Position numbers and translations under genes: made by a program
Notes under the pieces: generated by a model
The model's input: only the letters and a program-made list of their open reading frames with translations
Told to the model about the DNA's origin: nothing
Databases searched by the model: none
Shown here: positions 50,929 through 59,651 of the stretch, piece by piece
Layout of the letters: each line of letters begins with the position of its first letter
Numbering within the stretch: position 1 is the first letter of the stretch
Assembly: GCA_013289475.1 (NCBI GenBank)
Contig: JABCZW010000008.1
Location: 1-59,651 of the forward strand
DNA length: 59,651 nucleotides
Direction of reading: 5' to 3'
Origin: Bacteroidota bacterium
GTDB lineage: Bacteria > Bacteroidota > Bacteroidia > JABEUT01

Positions 50929-50960
50929 AAAAAAGCCCCGCAATATTGCGGGGCTTTTTT
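50929..50960 (-). terminator. gyrA terminator, perfect palindrome
   Basis: AAAAAAGCCCCGCAAT followed directly by its complement, 16-base arms with no loop bases in the paper pairing. Next to the gyrA stop at 50974 on the minus strand, and able to act in both directions. Confidence 0.9.
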
Positions 50961-50973
50961 AAAATATACTATT

Positions 50974-53631
50974 TTATTCCTGCGGTGTTTCGCCTGTTAC
51001 TTCTCCTTCATGAGCAGCGCCGTTTTCTCCAGGGTTAACAGCACCATCGGTTGGCGGTATTACTTCTCCTTCAGCAACAATAGACTCGACTTCATCCTGT
51101 ACATCTATCTTGGCAACTGCAGCAATGGTATCATCATCTTTCAGGTTAATGAGCCTTACTCCTTGTGTTGCTCTGCCCATTACACGCAGGTCGGTTATAG
51201 ATAAGCGAATGGCCACACCCGAACGGTTAATGATCATAAGGTTATCCTTATCGGTTACATCCTTAATAGCTATCAGGTCTCCGGTCTTTTCGGTTATGCT
51301 TATGGTTTTAACACCTTTTCCGCCACGATTGGTGATGCGGTACTCCCCTACTTCCGAACGTTTGCCATATCCATGTTCCGATACTACTAATACGTTCACT
51401 GAAAGGTCAGATATACATATCATACCAATAACCTCGTCTTTCGGCCCGCCCAGCGTTATAGCTTTCACACCCGAAGCATTACGGCCCATTGGGCGTACCT
51501 TCGATTCGTTAAAGCGTATTGCCTTACCTGATTTAAGCGCTAATATCATTTCGTTATTACCATTGGTGAGGCGTGCTTCTAATAATTCATCACCCTCACG
51601 GATTGTAACGGCATTAATACCGTTCTGCCTTGGCCTTGAATAAGCTTCCAGCGAAGTCTTTTTAATAATACCCTTCTTGGTACAGAGAATAATGAAGTTA
51701 TTATTGATGTATTCGGTGTCAGAAAGGTTCTTGACATTGATATATGCCATTATCTTGTCATCGGGTGCCAGGTTAAGCAGGTTTTGTATAGCCCTGCCCT
51801 TCGATGCCTTTGCTCCTTCCGGAACTTCAAAGGCTCTCATCCAAAGACATTTCCCTGATTTGGTAAACAGCAACAGGTAATTATGGTTAGTTGCCCCGAA
51901 CATATGTTCTAAAAAGTCCTCATCGCGTGCTTCGGCAGCTTTTGAGCCTCTTCCGCCACGTGTTTGCAGCCTGTATTCGCTTAATGGGGTACGTTTAATA
52001 TAGCCCATGTGCGAAATGGTAATTACCACATCTTCATCAGCGATAACGTCTTCCATCTTAAAGTCGGCACCCGATAATATAATGTTGGTTCTTCTCTCAT
52101 CGCCGTACTTTTCTTTGATCTCCAAAAGTTCCGTTTTAATTATCTGCTTGCGCCTGTCAGAGTTACCCAAAATATCCCTGTAATCTGCAATTTTAACTTT
52201 CAATGCCTCGTATTCCGAAATGATCTTATCCATCTCTAAACCAGTAAGTGTACGTAACCTCATATCAAGTATTGCTTTAGACTGAATTTCGCTCAGTTTA
52301 AAGTTCGACATTAACTGGGTTTGTGCTGAATCAGGTGTTTCTGATTCACGGATAATTTTAATAACTGCATCAAGGTTATCGAGGGCAATTATTAAGCCTT
52401 CTAATATATGTGCACGCTTTAGCGCTTCCCTTAAATCGTATTGGGTACGGCGTATAACAATCTGGTTACGATGGAACACAAAGTGCCCTATCATCATCTT
52501 CAGGTCGAGCATAATAGGCCTCAGGCTGGTTTCCTTGGCCTTTTCCTCAACCTCCATGGCAAAAATATCCTCGTCGGCCTTTATCTTTTCATGGCGTCCA
52601 ATATCCACCAAAGCAACGTTATTAACATTAAATGCCGACTGAAGCTCGGTCTGCCTGTATAGGTTGTTCATAACTATACTTGGTATGGCATCTTTCTTCA
52701 ATTCTATCACAATGCGCATACCATCCCTGTCCGACTCATCGCGTATATCATGAATTTCCTCTATCTTCTTGTCATTCACCAGGTCAGCTATCTTTTTAAT
52801 CAGCTCGGCCTTGTTAACCATGTACGGTATTTCATCAATAACAAGCTGCTCACGGGTACCTACTATTTCTTCCCTGTGCTTGGCTCTTACCACAATTCGG
52901 CCACGGCCGGTTGTAAAGGCATCTTTTATGCCCTCATGGCCATATATAGTACCACCGGTTGGGAAATCGGGGCCGGTAATGATCTTCTTACCGTTCTCTT
53001 CCAGGCTAATAAGCTCTTCAACCGTTATTTTATGGTTGTTTATATAAGCAATAGTTGCATTAATTACTTCAGTAAGGTTATGTGGGGCAATATTGGTAGC
53101 CATACCTACAGCAATACCCGACGCTCCATTGAGTAATAAGTTAGGTATGCGTGAAGGAAGTACGCTTGGCTCCCTTTCAGAATCATCATAGTTAGGGACA
53201 AAATCAACCGTTTCCTTATCTATATCAGCAATCATCTCCTCTGCTATCTTGCGGAGGCGGGCCTCGGTATAACGCATGGCAGCAGGGCTGTCACCGTCAA
53301 TAGAGCCAAAGTTACCCTGTCCGTCAACCAGCGGGTAGCGTAAAGACCAGTCCTGGGCCATACGAACCATGGTATCATATATAGACGCATCGCCGTGCGG
53401 GTGATACTTACCCATTACCTCACCAACAATCTTGGCGCTCTTCTTGTAAGCACGGTTGGGCATAAGGCCCAGCTCATACATACCAAACAACACCCTGCGG
53501 TGTACAGGCTTTAAGCCGTCACGCACATCAGGTAATGCACGCGATACAATAACCGACATCGAATAATCGATGTAGGCGCTTTTCATCTGCTCCTCAATGT
53601 TAATAGGGATAATCGTTTCTCCTTCTGCCAT
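50974..53631 (-). CDS. gyrA: DNA gyrase subunit A
   Basis: 885 residues. The catalytic tyrosine is Tyr121 ([10 protein letters not shown]). The quinolone-pocket helix reads [10 protein letters not shown], so the site of E. coli Ser83 is Ala82, while Asp86 is kept. The C-terminal beta-pinwheel has a GyrA-box-like QTRGGRG (about residues 554-560) and a second NRGGKG blade. An acidic tail (about 35 residues, Gly/Glu-rich) ends the protein. It forms A2B2 with GyrB and introduces negative supercoils. gyrB is not in the window. Confidence 0.98.
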   Translation of the reverse strand: MAEGETIIPINIEEQMKSAYIDYSMSVIVSRALPDVRDGLKPVHRRVLFGMYELGLMPNRAYKKSAKIVGEVMGKYHPHGDASIYDTMVRMAQDWSLRYPLVDGQGNFGSIDGDSPAAMRYTEARLRKIAEEMIADIDKETVDFVPNYDDSEREPSVLPSRIPNLLLNGASGIAVGMATNIAPHNLTEVINATIAYINNHKITVEELISLEENGKKIITGPDFPTGGTIYGHEGIKDAFTTGRGRIVVRAKHREEIVGTREQLVIDEIPYMVNKAELIKKIADLVNDKKIEEIHDIRDESDRDGMRIVIELKKDAIPSIVMNNLYRQTELQSAFNVNNVALVDIGRHEKIKADEDIFAMEVEEKAKETSLRPIMLDLKMMIGHFVFHRNQIVIRRTQYDLREALKRAHILEGLIIALDNLDAVIKIIRESETPDSAQTQLMSNFKLSEIQSKAILDMRLRTLTGLEMDKIISEYEALKVKIADYRDILGNSDRRKQIIKTELLEIKEKYGDERRTNIILSGADFKMEDVIADEDVVITISHMGYIKRTPLSEYRLQTRGGRGSKAAEARDEDFLEHMFGATNHNYLLLFTKSGKCLWMRAFEVPEGAKASKGRAIQNLLNLAPDDKIMAYINVKNLSDTEYINNNFIILCTKKGIIKKTSLEAYSRPRQNGINAVTIREGDELLEARLTNGNNEMILALKSGKAIRFNESKVRPMGRNASGVKAITLGGPKDEVIGMICISDLSVNVLVVSEHGYGKRSEVGEYRITNRGGKGVKTISITEKTGDLIAIKDVTDKDNLMIINRSGVAIRLSITDLRVMGRATQGVRLINLKDDDTIAAVAKIDVQDEVESIVAEGEVIPPTDGAVNPGENGAAHEGEVTGETPQE

Positions 53632-53819
53632 AATATTTATATATTTGCTAAAGTGTTAAAGTTAAACAAAATAGTGTTCGTCTTATTTAAAAGAATGCCG
53701 AAAGTATGTAAAACGAAAAAGAGTGAAATGTATTTTACTTTAAACTTATTATAAATTATTAACATTTTTTAGTTAAAAAAATCAACCCTTTACTATGTTT
53801 CTGCGTATATAGGAATAAT

Positions 53820-53827
53820 TACATTTG
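53820..53827 (+). promoter_or_regulatory. clpC promoter -7 box
   Basis: TACATTTG fits TAnnTTTG, 46 bases upstream of the clpC ATG in the 242-base space shared with the divergent gyrA. Confidence 0.5.
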
Positions 53828-53873
53828 AACCTAATTTAGAAATCAGATTTTAAAAACATTTAAATCAGAATAT

Positions 53874-56423
53874 ATGGAAGCCAAGTTTTCACCTCGAGTT
53901 AAAGACGTGATTTCCTACAGTAGAGAAGAAGCCCTCAGGCTTGGCCACGACTACATAGGTACTGAGCATTTACTGCTTGGCATAATCCGCGAAGGAGAAG
54001 GAATTGCTATGCAACTACTCAAAACACTGAACGTTGATACCGGCGAACTGCGCAAGTCTATTGAGAACTATGCACCTGCTACATCCAAGAAAATAAATCA
54101 CCTTGCAAATATTCCGCTTGTAAAGCAAGCTGAAAAAGCATTGAAGATTACTTACCTTGAAGCCAAGTTTTTCAAGAGTGCCGTTATTGGCACCGAGCAT
54201 TTACTGCTTGCTATTTTGAAAGACGAGGATAGCGTTGCATCGAAAGCACTGAACGGATTTAACGTAAACTACGATACTATACGCCACGAACTGGAAGTAT
54301 ATAAAATTAACCCAACTGCCGAAATGCCTAACACTCCTGCCGACGATGATGAGGAAGAAGATGAAACAGGCGCAGTGGGCGGCGGAACCGGCAAACGTTC
54401 GGGTTCTGATGTAAAATCAAAAACGCCGGTACTTGATAACTTCGGGCGCGATTTGACTAAGATGGCCGAAGACGGCAAGCTTGACCCTATCGTAGGCCGT
54501 GAGAAGGAAATTGAGCGTGTGTCTCAGATCCTGAGCCGCAGGAAAAAGAACAACCCAATATTAATTGGAGAACCTGGTGTGGGTAAATCAGCCATTGCTG
54601 AAGGCCTTGCCATTCGCATAGTACAAAAGAAAGTTTCGCGCGTGCTATTCAATAAAAGAGTGGTAACACTCGATTTAGCTGCGCTGGTAGCGGGGACAAA
54701 GTATCGTGGGCAGTTTGAAGAACGTATTAAAGCTGTGCTTAACGAACTTGAAAAGACACCGGACATCATCCTGTTTATCGATGAGATACATACGCTCATT
54801 GGTGCGGGTGGCGCTTCGGGGTCGCTGGATGCATCGAACATGTTCAAGCCGGCGCTTGCGCGCGGCGAAATTCAATGTATTGGCGCAACTACTCTTGATG
54901 AGTACCGCCAGTACATTGAAAAGGACGGAGCCCTGGAAAGAAGGTTCCAGAAGGTATTGGTAGAACCTACCTCACCTGAAGAAACCATCCAGATCCTGAA
55001 TAACATCAAGTCGAAGTACGAGGAACATCACAATGTAACGTATACTGATGAAGCTATCAAGGCTTGTGTATATCTCACTACCCGCTATATCAACGACCGT
55101 CATTTACCGGACAAGGCTATTGACGCATTAGATGAAGCAGGTGCACGTGTACACATTATTAATATTAATGTACCGCAGAACATACTCGACCTGGAAAAGA
55201 AACTGGAAGAGTTGAAAGATGAAAAGAACAAAGCAGTACACAGCCAGAAGTATGAAGAAGCTGCCCGATTACGTGATACTGAACGCCAGTTGAACGAGCA
55301 ATTAGATGCTTCAAAGAAAGAATGGGAAGAAGAAACCAAGAGCCACAGGGAAATAGTATCGGAAAATAGCGTTGCCGAAGTAGTTGCCATGATGACCGGT
55401 GTTCCTACGCAGCGTATTGCTGAACAGGAAAGCGCCCGCTTATCGAAAATGGAAGAAGAACTGCGTGGTAAAGTTATTGGCCAGGACAATGCTGTTAAAA
55501 AAGTGGTTCGTGCTATACAACGTAACCGTGCCGGCTTAAAAGACCCGAACAAACCAATTGGTTCGTTCATATTCTTAGGACCTACCGGTGTTGGTAAAAC
55601 ACAATTGGCAAAAGTTATATCTCAATACTTATTCGACAAGGATGATGCCCTGATACGTATAGATATGAGTGAATACATGGAAAAATTCGCCGTATCTCGT
55701 TTAGTAGGTGCGCCTCCCGGTTATGTAGGTTACGAAGAAGGCGGACAGCTTACCGAACAGGTTCGCACCCACCCTTACTCGGTAGTGCTGCTTGATGAAA
55801 TTGAGAAAGCTCACCCGGATGTGTTCAACTTATTGCTACAGGTGCTCGACGATGGCCATTTGACCGACAGCCTTGGCAGGAAGATAGACTTTAAGAACTC
55901 TATCATTATAATGACATCGAACATTGGTTCGCGCCAGTTGAAAGATTTTGGCCGTGGTGTTGGTTTCAATACTACTTCTAAGTCTGAACAAGGTGAAAGC
56001 CTCGATAAAGGTGTTATAGAGAATGCGCTGAAGAAAACCTTTGCGCCGGAGTTCTTAAACCGTGTTGACGATGTGGTTATATTCAATTCGCTCGATAAAG
56101 ACAATATGCACTCTATTATTGATATTGAATTGGAAGGCATACACAAGCGTATTGAAAGACTCGGTTACATTGTTAAGATAACCAAGGAAGCTAAAGACTT
56201 TATAGTAACCAAAGGCTTCGATGCGCAATATGGTGCCCGTCCGCTGAAGAGAGCCATACAGAAATACCTCGAAGATCCGCTTGCTGAAGAAATTATTAAA
56301 GCAGGTGTTACCGAAGGCGATACTGTTGCCGTAGATTATGATAAAGCTAAGGATGACCTGAAGATTAAGGTTACCAAAGCCAAAGCGCCTAAGAAGAACA
56401 AGAACGAGGAAGAAACGAAATAA
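53874..56423 (+). CDS. clpC: ClpC-type AAA+ unfoldase (Clp protease ATP-binding subunit)
   Basis: 849 residues. An N-terminal Clp repeat domain (about 1-145) and an acidic linker (EEEDE) come first. The first AAA+ module has Walker A GEPGVGKS at 232-239 and Walker B in ILFIDEIHTLIG; a UVR/middle domain has 'EEAARLRDTERQLNEQL'. The second AAA+ module has Walker A GPTGVGKT at 569-576 and VVLLDEIEKAHPDVF. It unfolds proteins for ClpP. A Lys-rich tail closes it. Bacteroidota use ClpC beside ClpB. Confidence 0.96.
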   Translation: MEAKFSPRVKDVISYSREEALRLGHDYIGTEHLLLGIIREGEGIAMQLLKTLNVDTGELRKSIENYAPATSKKINHLANIPLVKQAEKALKITYLEAKFFKSAVIGTEHLLLAILKDEDSVASKALNGFNVNYDTIRHELEVYKINPTAEMPNTPADDDEEEDETGAVGGGTGKRSGSDVKSKTPVLDNFGRDLTKMAEDGKLDPIVGREKEIERVSQILSRRKKNNPILIGEPGVGKSAIAEGLAIRIVQKKVSRVLFNKRVVTLDLAALVAGTKYRGQFEERIKAVLNELEKTPDIILFIDEIHTLIGAGGASGSLDASNMFKPALARGEIQCIGATTLDEYRQYIEKDGALERRFQKVLVEPTSPEETIQILNNIKSKYEEHHNVTYTDEAIKACVYLTTRYINDRHLPDKAIDALDEAGARVHIININVPQNILDLEKKLEELKDEKNKAVHSQKYEEAARLRDTERQLNEQLDASKKEWEEETKSHREIVSENSVAEVVAMMTGVPTQRIAEQESARLSKMEEELRGKVIGQDNAVKKVVRAIQRNRAGLKDPNKPIGSFIFLGPTGVGKTQLAKVISQYLFDKDDALIRIDMSEYMEKFAVSRLVGAPPGYVGYEEGGQLTEQVRTHPYSVVLLDEIEKAHPDVFNLLLQVLDDGHLTDSLGRKIDFKNSIIIMTSNIGSRQLKDFGRGVGFNTTSKSEQGESLDKGVIENALKKTFAPEFLNRVDDVVIFNSLDKDNMHSIIDIELEGIHKRIERLGYIVKITKEAKDFIVTKGFDAQYGARPLKRAIQKYLEDPLAEEIIKAGVTEGDTVAVDYDKAKDDLKIKVTKAKAPKKNKNEEETK

Positions 56424-56440
56424 GCTAAAAACTAAAAGTG

Positions 56441-56468
56441 AAAAGTCCTGCAGAAATGCGGGACTTTT
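56441..56468 (+). terminator. clpC terminator
   Basis: AAAAGTCCTGCA / TGCGGGACTTTT, 12-base arms with one G-T pair and a short loop, 17 bases after the stop. Confidence 0.85.
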
Positions 56469-56583
56469 TAGTTTCCGATATTTAGAAAAAAATTAATATA
56501 ATATTTAGCAATAGCAACAAGGCATCCCAAGGTATTTTACATTTTATTACATAATACCTCTTCTTTTTTATATATTTAATTCT

Positions 56584-56591
56584 TACCTTTG
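56584..56591 (+). promoter_or_regulatory. Sigma-factor gene promoter -7 box
   Basis: TACCTTTG (followed by C) fits TAnnTTTG and lies 56 bases upstream of the ATG at 56648. Confidence 0.5.
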
Positions 56592-56647
56592 CAAAACTAT
56601 TTAAGGAGCGCGATTCCCTTTAACTTTTAAAAATCTAAAAGGCATAT

Positions 56648-57514
56648 ATGAGGCAACTAAAGATCACGAAGTCCATCACCAACCGCGATAGTGCATCACT
56701 CGATAAATATCTGCAAGAGATTGGACGCGAGGAGCTTATCACAGCAGAAGAGGAAGTAATTCTTTCAAAAAAGATACAAGAAGGCGACGAAAAAGCGCTT
56801 GAAAAATTAACCAGGGCAAACCTCAGGTTTGTGGTATCGGTTGCAAAACAATATCAGAACCAGGGCTTAAGCCTACCCGACCTTATTAACGAAGGTAACT
56901 TAGGACTTATTAAAGCGGCTCGTCGTTTTGACCATAGCCGTGGATTTAAGTTTATCTCTTATGCAGTGTGGTGGATCCGCCAGTGTATTATTCAGGCTAC
57001 AGCCGAACAATCTCGTATGGTGCGTATCCCTCTTAACCAGGTTGGTTCATTAAGTAAATTACATAAAACATCATCAAGGTTAGAACAACAGTTAGAGCGC
57101 GAACCTTTACCGGAAGAGCTTTCTGATGTGCTGGAATTGCCAGTTGACAGGATTAAAGATACTATGCGCCTTACCGGCAAACACGTTTCGGTTGATGCTC
57201 CTTTTGGTAACGATGCCGATAACGGTGGCCTGTTAGACGTGCTTATCAACCACGATTCTCCAAGGGCCGATAGCGTGCTTATTAAGGAATCGTTGAAGCT
57301 GGAAATTGAACGCTCACTCTCTACCCTCAGCGAAAGGGAAAAAGAAGTGATCAAGTTGTTCTTTGGTCTTGATGCTCCGCACCCTTTAACCCTTGAAGAA
57401 ATTGCTACCAAGTTCGACCTTACCCGCGAACGCGTTAGGCAAATAAAGGAAAAAGGTATCCGCAGGCTGCGTCATAACTCTCGCAGCAAATTGCTGAAAG
57501 TTTACTTAGGATAA
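56648..57514 (+). CDS. rpoD: Primary sigma factor (RpoD/SigA, Bacteroidota type)
   Basis: 288 residues, the short form without region 1.1 that is normal in Bacteroidota. Region 1.2 begins [10 protein letters not shown], region 2 has '[18 protein letters not shown]', '[18 protein letters not shown]' and the -10 binding '[15 protein letters not shown]'. Region 3 follows, and region 4 has the helix-turn-helix [19 protein letters not shown]. It directs RNA polymerase to housekeeping promoters, here of the TAnnTTTG/TTTG kind. Confidence 0.97.
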   Translation: MRQLKITKSITNRDSASLDKYLQEIGREELITAEEEVILSKKIQEGDEKALEKLTRANLRFVVSVAKQYQNQGLSLPDLINEGNLGLIKAARRFDHSRGFKFISYAVWWIRQCIIQATAEQSRMVRIPLNQVGSLSKLHKTSSRLEQQLEREPLPEELSDVLELPVDRIKDTMRLTGKHVSVDAPFGNDADNGGLLDVLINHDSPRADSVLIKESLKLEIERSLSTLSEREKEVIKLFFGLDAPHPLTLEEIATKFDLTRERVRQIKEKGIRRLRHNSRSKLLKVYLG

Positions 57515-57531
57515 TCTTATAAAGATTCAAT

Positions 57532-57562
57532 AAAAAAGCCCTGCATAAATGCGGGGCTTTTT
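57532..57562 (+). terminator. Sigma-factor gene terminator
   Basis: AAAAAAGCCCTGCA / TGCGGGGCTTTTT arms with a 4-base loop and one G-T pair, 18 bases after the stop. Confidence 0.85.
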
Positions 57563-57580
57563 AGTTTACCTTCTTCCTCA

Positions 57581-57600
57581 CCTCCTCCAAGCGGAGGAGG
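57581..57600. repeat. Palindromic intergenic repeat
   Basis: CCTCCTCC-AAGC-GGAGGAGG, a perfect 8-base hairpin of the kind seen as dispersed short repeats in Bacteroidota. Confidence 0.5.
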
Positions 57601-57641
57601 CGTTACTTAGTGCATTATTAATTCAACGCCTATCTCAGTTA

Positions 57642-57667
57642 GTCATTGCGAGGAACGAAGCAATCCC
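57642..57667. repeat. REP-like element GTCATTGCGAGGAACGAAG
   Basis: The GTCATTGCGAGGAACGAAG-CAATCCC sequence is a short dispersed repeat known in many bacterial genomes. One copy here, next to the palindrome at 57581. Confidence 0.6.
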
Positions 57668-57676
57668 ATGATAAAT

Positions 57677-58213
57677 TTATGCAATCACAGGGCTTTCCAC
57701 CTTCTTTTTCTTCTTTAAAATAAGAGCCGCAAGTAACGACATTACAAGTGCAACGGGCAGAGGCTCCAAAAAGGTCATAGCTGCATTAATAAAAGGGTTT
57801 TTGTATAGTTCTACGTAATGAGTCATCTCTTTCACGGCAGCATCAATATCAGCCTGGGTAGCGTGGGCATCTTTCATTTGCTGTACCTGGTAAGCGCCAT
57901 ATTTGCTGAAAAAATCGGGCATAAAATTGTAGTAAAGTATAAGCCATGTGCCCACATAAACCAGGCACGACATAAGTGCAATCATGCTACCTACTTTAAA
58001 GGCCTGGCCGAAAGTAATAACCCCATCATTCATCTTATCGCGGTATGAGCGCACCCCGAAAAAGACCATAAGGAAGGAGATGACCATAACTGTGTACCCT
58101 GCCAACATTGCCAAGCTGTAGCCAATAGCATCGGCAAAATGCATGTTGACTAACATACCACCTGCCATAAGAAGCGAAGAAAAGATGCCGAATTTGATAA
58201 CTGTTTTTTTCAT
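57677..58213 (-). CDS. DUF4199 membrane protein
   Basis: 178 residues with four predicted helices: about 8-27, 32-54, 77-97 and 142-166. The loop 'GVRSYRDKMNDGVITFGQAFKVG' is the DUF4199 signature. Inner-membrane protein of unknown function, common in Bacteroidota and often next to a small LuxR-type membrane regulator, as it is here (133 bases upstream on the same strand). Confidence 0.88.
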   Translation of the reverse strand: MKKTVIKFGIFSSLLMAGGMLVNMHFADAIGYSLAMLAGYTVMVISFLMVFFGVRSYRDKMNDGVITFGQAFKVGSMIALMSCLVYVGTWLILYYNFMPDFFSKYGAYQVQQMKDAHATQADIDAAVKEMTHYVELYKNPFINAAMTFLEPLPVALVMSLLAALILKKKKKVESPVIA

Positions 58214-58346
58214 TTTGTTTTAAGTTTTAAAAAATTATTGATTTATTTTATTCGGCAAACATATACCAGGCGTACAGGCTTTACTGTCATACTTTCGGGT
58301 GATTTTGGTGTAAAAGGGGCTAAAATCATACCAAAGTTTACAATTT

Positions 58347-58793
58347 TCATGGAATTAACCCCAGCTCTTTTGCTTTTTGTATAGCCTGCATTCTTCTGTT
58401 TACATCTAACTTTTCAAATATCCTCGATGAATGTGTCTTAACCGTATTCTCCGAAACCGATAGTTTATCGGCTATTTCTTTATTGCTCATACCTTTAGCT
58501 ATCTGCTCCAATATTTCATATTCGCGCTTGCTGATACCCACCTCTTTTAACTTGTCTTCATTTAAAACAAAGGGGTCACTATTATTTACAATTACTTCTT
58601 TAATTACCATCACTTCCTTCTTTTTGGCCATTTTGGTGCCAAACCATATACCCAAAACCACAAATACCAGTGCTATTGCCCCACCATAAAACTCTATTTT
58701 GTTATCGAGTATTAAAAAGCGGTACTCAACCAATTTAAGCAGAACTATGATTAGTCCGCATAAGCCACCATATATAAGCAGTTCTTTTTTCAG
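58347..58793 (-). CDS. Membrane-anchored LuxR-type HTH regulator
   Basis: The stretch from the TTG at 58733 gives 128 residues with one helix. But the frame is open further up, and from the CTG at 58793 it reads LKKELLIYGGLCGLIIVLLK and continues into a second helix, which gives two N-terminal membrane helices as I recall for this family (where it begins MKKEL). No ATG exists between the upstream stop and the HTH. The C-terminal HTH is ISKREYEILEQIAKGMSNKE to 'SVSENTVKTHSSRIFEKLDV'. It probably senses a membrane signal and regulates genes such as the DUF4199 neighbour. The start is uncertain. Confidence 0.75.
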   Translation of the reverse strand: MKKELLIYGGLCGLIIVLLKLVEYRFLILDNKIEFYGGAIALVFVVLGIWFGTKMAKKKEVMVIKEVIVNNSDPFVLNEDKLKEVGISKREYEILEQIAKGMSNKEIADKLSVSENTVKTHSSRIFEKLDVNRRMQAIQKAKELGLIP

Positions 58794-58910
58794 GGTATGA
58801 GTATATTTATATTGGTAAAAATAGAAGAAATATTTAACGAAAGCCTCCCTACTCCCTATCCATTATCCCTTCTTTAAATTTCCCTTACTTTTACACTCAA
58901 TCTATTTACT

Positions 58911-59588
58911 ATGCCCGAAGCAAAAGTCGAAACGTTTTTCCCGCTTAATTACTTTGTAGAAACCAAGCAACCGCCTGTTAATAGCAAGGAATGGGGTAAG
59001 CTTAACCGTACTAAGTTTGAGTTTAATGTTACCAATAAAGATAATAAGCTGATAATTACACGTGGCACCAAGGGCCCGCGCTGCGAACTAAAGATACCTA
59101 CGGGTAAGCTTGTAGGTATGGATAATGGCGACCTTGGCGGTAAACTAACATTTAAGCCATTAGACAAAACAAAACCCGAAGTACTTGTTAAATCCGGTAA
59201 TATCAAGTTCATCTTTTTAATGAAAGATGTAATTTATTTTATTGAAGGCATTGCTAATTTTGAAAGGAACGAAGGTTCTATGTACCAGTTAGACTTAGTT
59301 GGAGATACTTTTAAACCTAAAAAGGTAATGACCTTTGAAGATGCACCGGAAGCTTTTGCAATTTATAATGGTTCATTGCTAATTGCATCATACAATAACT
59401 TTTACCGGGTTACCGATCTTACTAAAGAAACATTACTGAAAGGCCTCTTCTGGAATGGCCTCTTCCCTACTTCAATTGCCCCGTTTGACGATACACATAT
59501 ATATATTGGATTAAGAAGTGGCTATGCAAAAATGGATTTAACCACAAATAAATTGACATTCTACAGGTATTCAATAATTAACATTTAA
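58911..59588 (+). CDS. Unknown beta-rich protein
   Basis: 225 residues without signal peptide. No family is recognised. The sequence is beta-rich with short strand phrases ('GNIKFIFLMKDVIYFIEGIA', 'LLIASYNNFYRVTDLT', 'THIYIGLRSGYAKMDLTTN') that resemble a WD40/YVTN-like propeller. The DNA just upstream is shared with the divergent LuxR-type gene. The next gene starts 25 bases on, so the two may be co-transcribed. Confidence 0.65.
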   Translation: MPEAKVETFFPLNYFVETKQPPVNSKEWGKLNRTKFEFNVTNKDNKLIITRGTKGPRCELKIPTGKLVGMDNGDLGGKLTFKPLDKTKPEVLVKSGNIKFIFLMKDVIYFIEGIANFERNEGSMYQLDLVGDTFKPKKVMTFEDAPEAFAIYNGSLLIASYNNFYRVTDLTKETLLKGLFWNGLFPTSIAPFDDTHIYIGLRSGYAKMDLTTNKLTFYRYSIINI

Positions 59589-59612
59589 ATCATAAATTAA
59601 GTATTTTATATA

Positions 59613-59651
59613 ATGAAAAAAATCACTTTATATAAATTGCTAACCATTTAC
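59613..59651 (+). CDS. Start of a secreted protein, cut by the right edge
   Basis: Only 13 codons are visible: ATG, three Lys/Ile-rich codons and a hydrophobic run (MKKITLYKLLTIY), typical of the start of a signal peptide. The rest lies outside the window. Confidence 0.5.
   Translation, partial: MKKITLYKLLTIY

Noticed and set aside
51110..51643. 177-codon plus-strand frame inside gyrA
   Set aside because: Antisense shadow of the conserved GyrA C-terminal domain; the composition is Ser/Leu-rich and no promoter is visible.
55100..55570. 156-codon minus-strand frame inside clpC
   Set aside because: Shadow of the conserved ClpC middle region; Ser/Phe-rich composition typical of antisense translation.

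Overview
The window reads as chromosome of a member of the Bacteroidota, most likely a Chitinophagales or Sphingobacteriales relative. The basis is type IX secretion (T9SS) cargo with C-terminal sorting domains, T9SS machinery (PorT-like and PorE-like proteins), a class III glutamine synthetase, a short primary sigma factor of the Bacteroidota type, many signal peptides ending in AQ, almost no Shine-Dalgarno sequences, and recurrent TAnnTTTG -7 promoter boxes. No species can be named from sequence alone.

Layout. 1-6.5 kb: a partial DUF4340-like gene, a helical-repeat protein, a glycine-rich secreted protein, a T9SS NHL-propeller protein, a VOC protein and a DUF4349 lipoprotein. 6.6-11.8 kb: grpE-dnaJ, then an ABC exporter ATPase/permease pair and a glycosyltransferase. 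11.8-12.3 kb: a fluoride riboswitch directly upstream of the fluoride channel gene crcB. 12.4-19.5 kb: a T9SS Kelch-type protein, tRNA-Val(TAC), and a 1653-residue T9SS GloVer-repeat protein that ends exactly at a duplicated 3' half of the same tRNA. 19.6-22.4 kb: PorT-like protein and a three-gene overlapping set led by a YidD domain carrying a signal peptide. 22.4-31.2 kb: secreted and outer-membrane proteins, an inward-rectifier K+ channel, prfA-pyrF, a T9SS protein and a PurM-like enzyme. 31.4-41.2 kb: a PorE-like OmpA protein, glutamine synthetase III, and a run of CRD/OmpA proteins that look like progressively smaller relatives of the PorE-like C-terminus. 41.2-43.3 kb: a sulfotransferase and an LpxR-like outer-membrane lipid A deacylase.

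43.3-49.4 kb is the accessory-looking part, visibly more AT-rich over its first 3 kb. It holds a probably frameshifted membrane protein, an unknown two-gene cassette with its own promoters and a palindromic operator candidate, a YodC-like protein, two tandem inverted repeats, two micro-lipoprotein genes with duplicated leaders, and an operon of four paralogous lipoproteins sharing a KRKYTKGYF block. One of these paralogs is split at an in-phase A7 slippery heptamer. This is the best candidate for something undescribed. 49.4-59.7 kb returns to core genes: a TPR protein, gyrA, clpC, the primary sigma factor, DUF4199 and LuxR-type genes, an unknown gene and the start of another secreted protein.

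Main themes are envelope biogenesis and surface display: T9SS components, T9SS cargo, OmpA/CRD proteins, lipoproteins and a YidD-like protein. These are interleaved with housekeeping genes. No CRISPR array, transposase, integrase or rRNA was seen.
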